Assembly: GCA_002779555.1 (NCBI GenBank)
Contig: PEWI01000226.1
Span: 1 to 7,205, forward strand
Reading direction: 5' to 3'
Source: Candidatus Bathyarchaeota archaeon CG07_land_8_20_14_0_80_47_9
GTDB taxonomy: Archaea; Thermoproteota; Bathyarchaeia; Bathyarchaeales; Bathycorpusculaceae
Length of the DNA stretch: 7,205 bases
The stretch's first letter is position 1. Each line of letters begins with the position of its first letter. The position numbers were made by a program, and so were the translations under genes. Under the pieces are notes generated by a model, which saw nothing but the letters and a program-made list of their open reading frames with translations, was not told where the DNA came from and ran no database searches. Shown here one piece after another: positions 5,926 to 7,205 of this stretch.

Positions 5926-5990
5926 GACTTTTCCGTCTCCATATGAAAGGAAACGTTATCACATTATTTGAAATATCGGTGTTCAAACTA

Positions 5991-6008
5991 TTTGTACACT
6001 TGTACAAA
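5991..6008. promoter_or_regulatory. Perfect palindrome, candidate operator between divergent genes
   Basis: TTTGTACA-CT-TGTACAAA is an 8-bp perfect inverted repeat with a 2-bp spacer, the size and symmetry of a dimeric winged-helix protein site. It lies 66 bases upstream of the regulator's GTG and 48 bases upstream of the repeat-protein ATG, ending 9 bases before that gene's TATA-like element. Which protein binds it is inferred from position only. Confidence 0.55.
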
Positions 6009-6017
6009 AACGTAGAA

Positions 6018-6023
6018 TTAAAT
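6018..6023 (+). promoter_or_regulatory. TATA-like element of the repeat-protein gene
   Basis: TTAAAT, preceded by purine-rich GTAGAA, is 33 bases before the ATG at 6056. A transcript starting about 25 bases downstream would have a very short leader that just includes GGTGG (6048-6052), a modest ribosome binding site. TATTAATT at 6035-6042 is too close to the start to serve unless the mRNA is leaderless. Confidence 0.4.
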
Positions 6024-6055
6024 CTTTCACTGACTATTAATTTTCTTGGTGGCTC

Positions 6056-7168
6056 ATGAACTCTAAGAAAGAAGCGCTCGCAGCGTCAATCCTCGCAATC
6101 GGCCTAGTAGTAGGGCTTGGGACAATAAGCTACAGCTTATTTTCTCCAACCCCAACTACTGCAAAGCTCAAGAGTGTACTAGATGTTTTCACGCAGAAAG
6201 GCGGCCAAGGAGTTAACATCTCCGATGGAAACTTTGAACCTTTCGACAATGTTTCCATGTATGCTTATCTCACTCAGGCAGGCATCAGATTGAAAAACCA
6301 CCCAGTGACATTCACGATCGCAAAACCAGATGACACGCAGATCGTTAGGACAGCCCTAACAAATGACTTAGGCATTGCTGAAACAGACCTCTGCCTTCTC
6401 CCTTCTGAAGGCCACGTTATAGGAACATGGCATATCCTCGCAAACGCAACTGTCGACAATGAAGCCATAAATGATACACTCAACTTCCAATGCGAGTCAC
6501 AGAATGCTAGAATTGATGTCTTCTCCAAAAAGAACGGGGTTCCCAGCATCTCCTTTCTCCCAAACGACACAGTTCTCCTCGAGGCGCAACTGTCATATAA
6601 AAATGCCTCAATCGCTGGAACCCCGGTGACCTTTGACGTCAGAACTCCAAATGGCACAGAATTCCGTATGCAAACGGCGACCACAAACAGCCTTGGAACA
6701 GCAAGCATTACCTTCCAAATCCCGTGGCCTTCAGACCTCTCCTCAGGAATCTGGCAAATAGTTGCTGCAAGCGAAGCTTATGGACAGACCCTACAAGCTA
6801 CGACAAGTTTCGGATGCTTTCTGCTGTCGCCCGTAATAGATGTTTTCACCCAAAAGGGTGGCATAGGACCGAATATACTGGGCGGGTATTTTGCTCTCAA
6901 CGAAACTGTGGAACTCTACGCCGAAGTTCGGGACGAGTTCAACCAGACCGTGCCCAACCAACTGATAGCTTTTGCCATCATAGATCCAAACGGAACAAGG
7001 TTTGACTACCGGGCGCAGACGACGAACTCTTCAGGAATCGCAAACATAACGATTCGAATCCCACCAGATGCTTCATACGTTGGGACTTTCGAAGCTTACG
7101 CGACCATACGGTACCAGGGACAAATCGTGCTTTCTGATACACTCACGTTCATAGCCAGACAAGACTAG
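6056..7168 (+). CDS. Exported or membrane-anchored surface protein with three tandem beta-sandwich repeats
   Basis: This is a 370-residue protein. Residues 1-6 are charged and 7-29 are hydrophobic (ALAASILAIGLVVGLG onward), a signal peptide or N-terminal anchor; a TPTT linker follows. The rest is three repeats of about 108-111 residues beginning at Asp43, Asp154 and Asp262 with (L/I)DVF(T/S)(Q/K)K. Each then has an NDT/NET/DNV-type stretch, a VTF-x-(I/V)-x-x-P core strand, a TN-xx-G-x-A turn followed in repeats 2 and 3 by an IP strand, and a GTW/GIW/GTF edge strand. This looks like Ig-like MG2 or Big-type extracellular domains, inferred from pattern. About a dozen N-x-S/T sequons suit archaeal N-glycosylation. 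No C-terminal anchor is present. No enzyme motif is seen; adhesion, S-layer association or a structural role are all possible. It is divergent from the wHTH membrane protein. Confidence 0.88.
   Translation: MNSKKEALAASILAIGLVVGLGTISYSLFSPTPTTAKLKSVLDVFTQKGGQGVNISDGNFEPFDNVSMYAYLTQAGIRLKNHPVTFTIAKPDDTQIVRTALTNDLGIAETDLCLLPSEGHVIGTWHILANATVDNEAINDTLNFQCESQNARIDVFSKKNGVPSISFLPNDTVLLEAQLSYKNASIAGTPVTFDVRTPNGTEFRMQTATTNSLGTASITFQIPWPSDLSSGIWQIVAASEAYGQTLQATTSFGCFLLSPVIDVFTQKGGIGPNILGGYFALNETVELYAEVRDEFNQTVPNQLIAFAIIDPNGTRFDYRAQTTNSSGIANITIRIPPDASYVGTFEAYATIRYQGQIVLSDTLTFIARQD
6182..7165 (+). repeat. Three tandem protein-coding repeats (about 330 bp each)
   Basis: The units begin at 6182, 6515 and 6839. 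Units 1 and 3 are closest at their 5' ends: GATGTTTTCAC is identical and is followed by a Gln-Lys-Gly-Gly coding stretch, while unit 2 has diverged to SKKNG. This pattern suggests duplication of an ancestral domain followed by uneven divergence or partial gene conversion. Confidence 0.7.
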
Positions 7169-7205
7169 CCAGTGAAACCATGGGGGATACAAAGAGAAAA
7201 TGCAG

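Noticed and set aside
6274..6708. A 144-codon minus-strand frame.
   Set aside because: It lies entirely antisense to the repeat protein, whose frame has clear domain structure; a shadow.
7173..7205. Start of another gene after the repeat protein (ATG at 7180 or GTG at 7173).
   Set aside because: Both frames are open to the window end but only about ten codons are visible, with no clear ribosome binding site to choose between them.

Overview
The window is archaeal. It carries ribosomal protein L14e, an archaeal/eukaryotic-type Cbf5 pseudouridine synthase interrupted by a bulge-helix-bulge (BHB) intron, an intron-containing tRNA-Ser whose CCA end is not encoded, TATA-box-like promoters, and frequent GTG/TTG starts. 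The BHB intron in cbf5 and the mixed gene set suggest the TACK side of the Archaea, and an uncultured Bathyarchaeia-like lineage is my guess. The sequence alone does not prove the lineage.

Layout. (1) 1-1972, plus strand: the 3' part of an M20 metallopeptidase gene, followed after 10 bases by an AT-rich gene for an all-helical protein I do not recognise. (2) 1981-4028, plus strand: a translation and RNA-modification cluster of rpl14e, cbf5 and an MJ0882/RsmC-like methyltransferase. A TATA box and a strong ribosome binding site precede rpl14e. (3) 4071-5057, minus strand: an NAD-dependent sugar-nucleotide epimerase/dehydratase, convergent with the cluster. (4) 5221-5365: a promoter and tRNA-Ser(GGA) with a 17-base intron. 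(5) 5509-7168: a divergent pair, with a winged-helix protein carrying two C-terminal membrane helices on the minus strand and a secreted or membrane-anchored protein of three tandem beta-sandwich repeats on the plus strand. A perfect 8-bp inverted repeat with a 2-bp spacer lies between them.

The main discovery is in cbf5. Read literally, it looks like a pseudogene: the frame stops at 2612 and homology resumes in another frame at 2645. A 32-base segment at 2605-2636 has textbook BHB geometry: a 4-bp outer helix, 3-nt bulge, 4-bp central helix, 3-nt bulge and 5-bp inner helix, all Watson-Crick. Removing it restores a full 339-residue Cbf5 and recreates the catalytic GTLDP motif. The splice junction falls inside the codon of the catalytic aspartate, so only spliced mRNA can encode an active enzyme.

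The second system worth testing is the membrane-anchored regulator, the palindromic operator candidate and the cell-surface repeat protein, which together look like a self-contained surface-expression switch.
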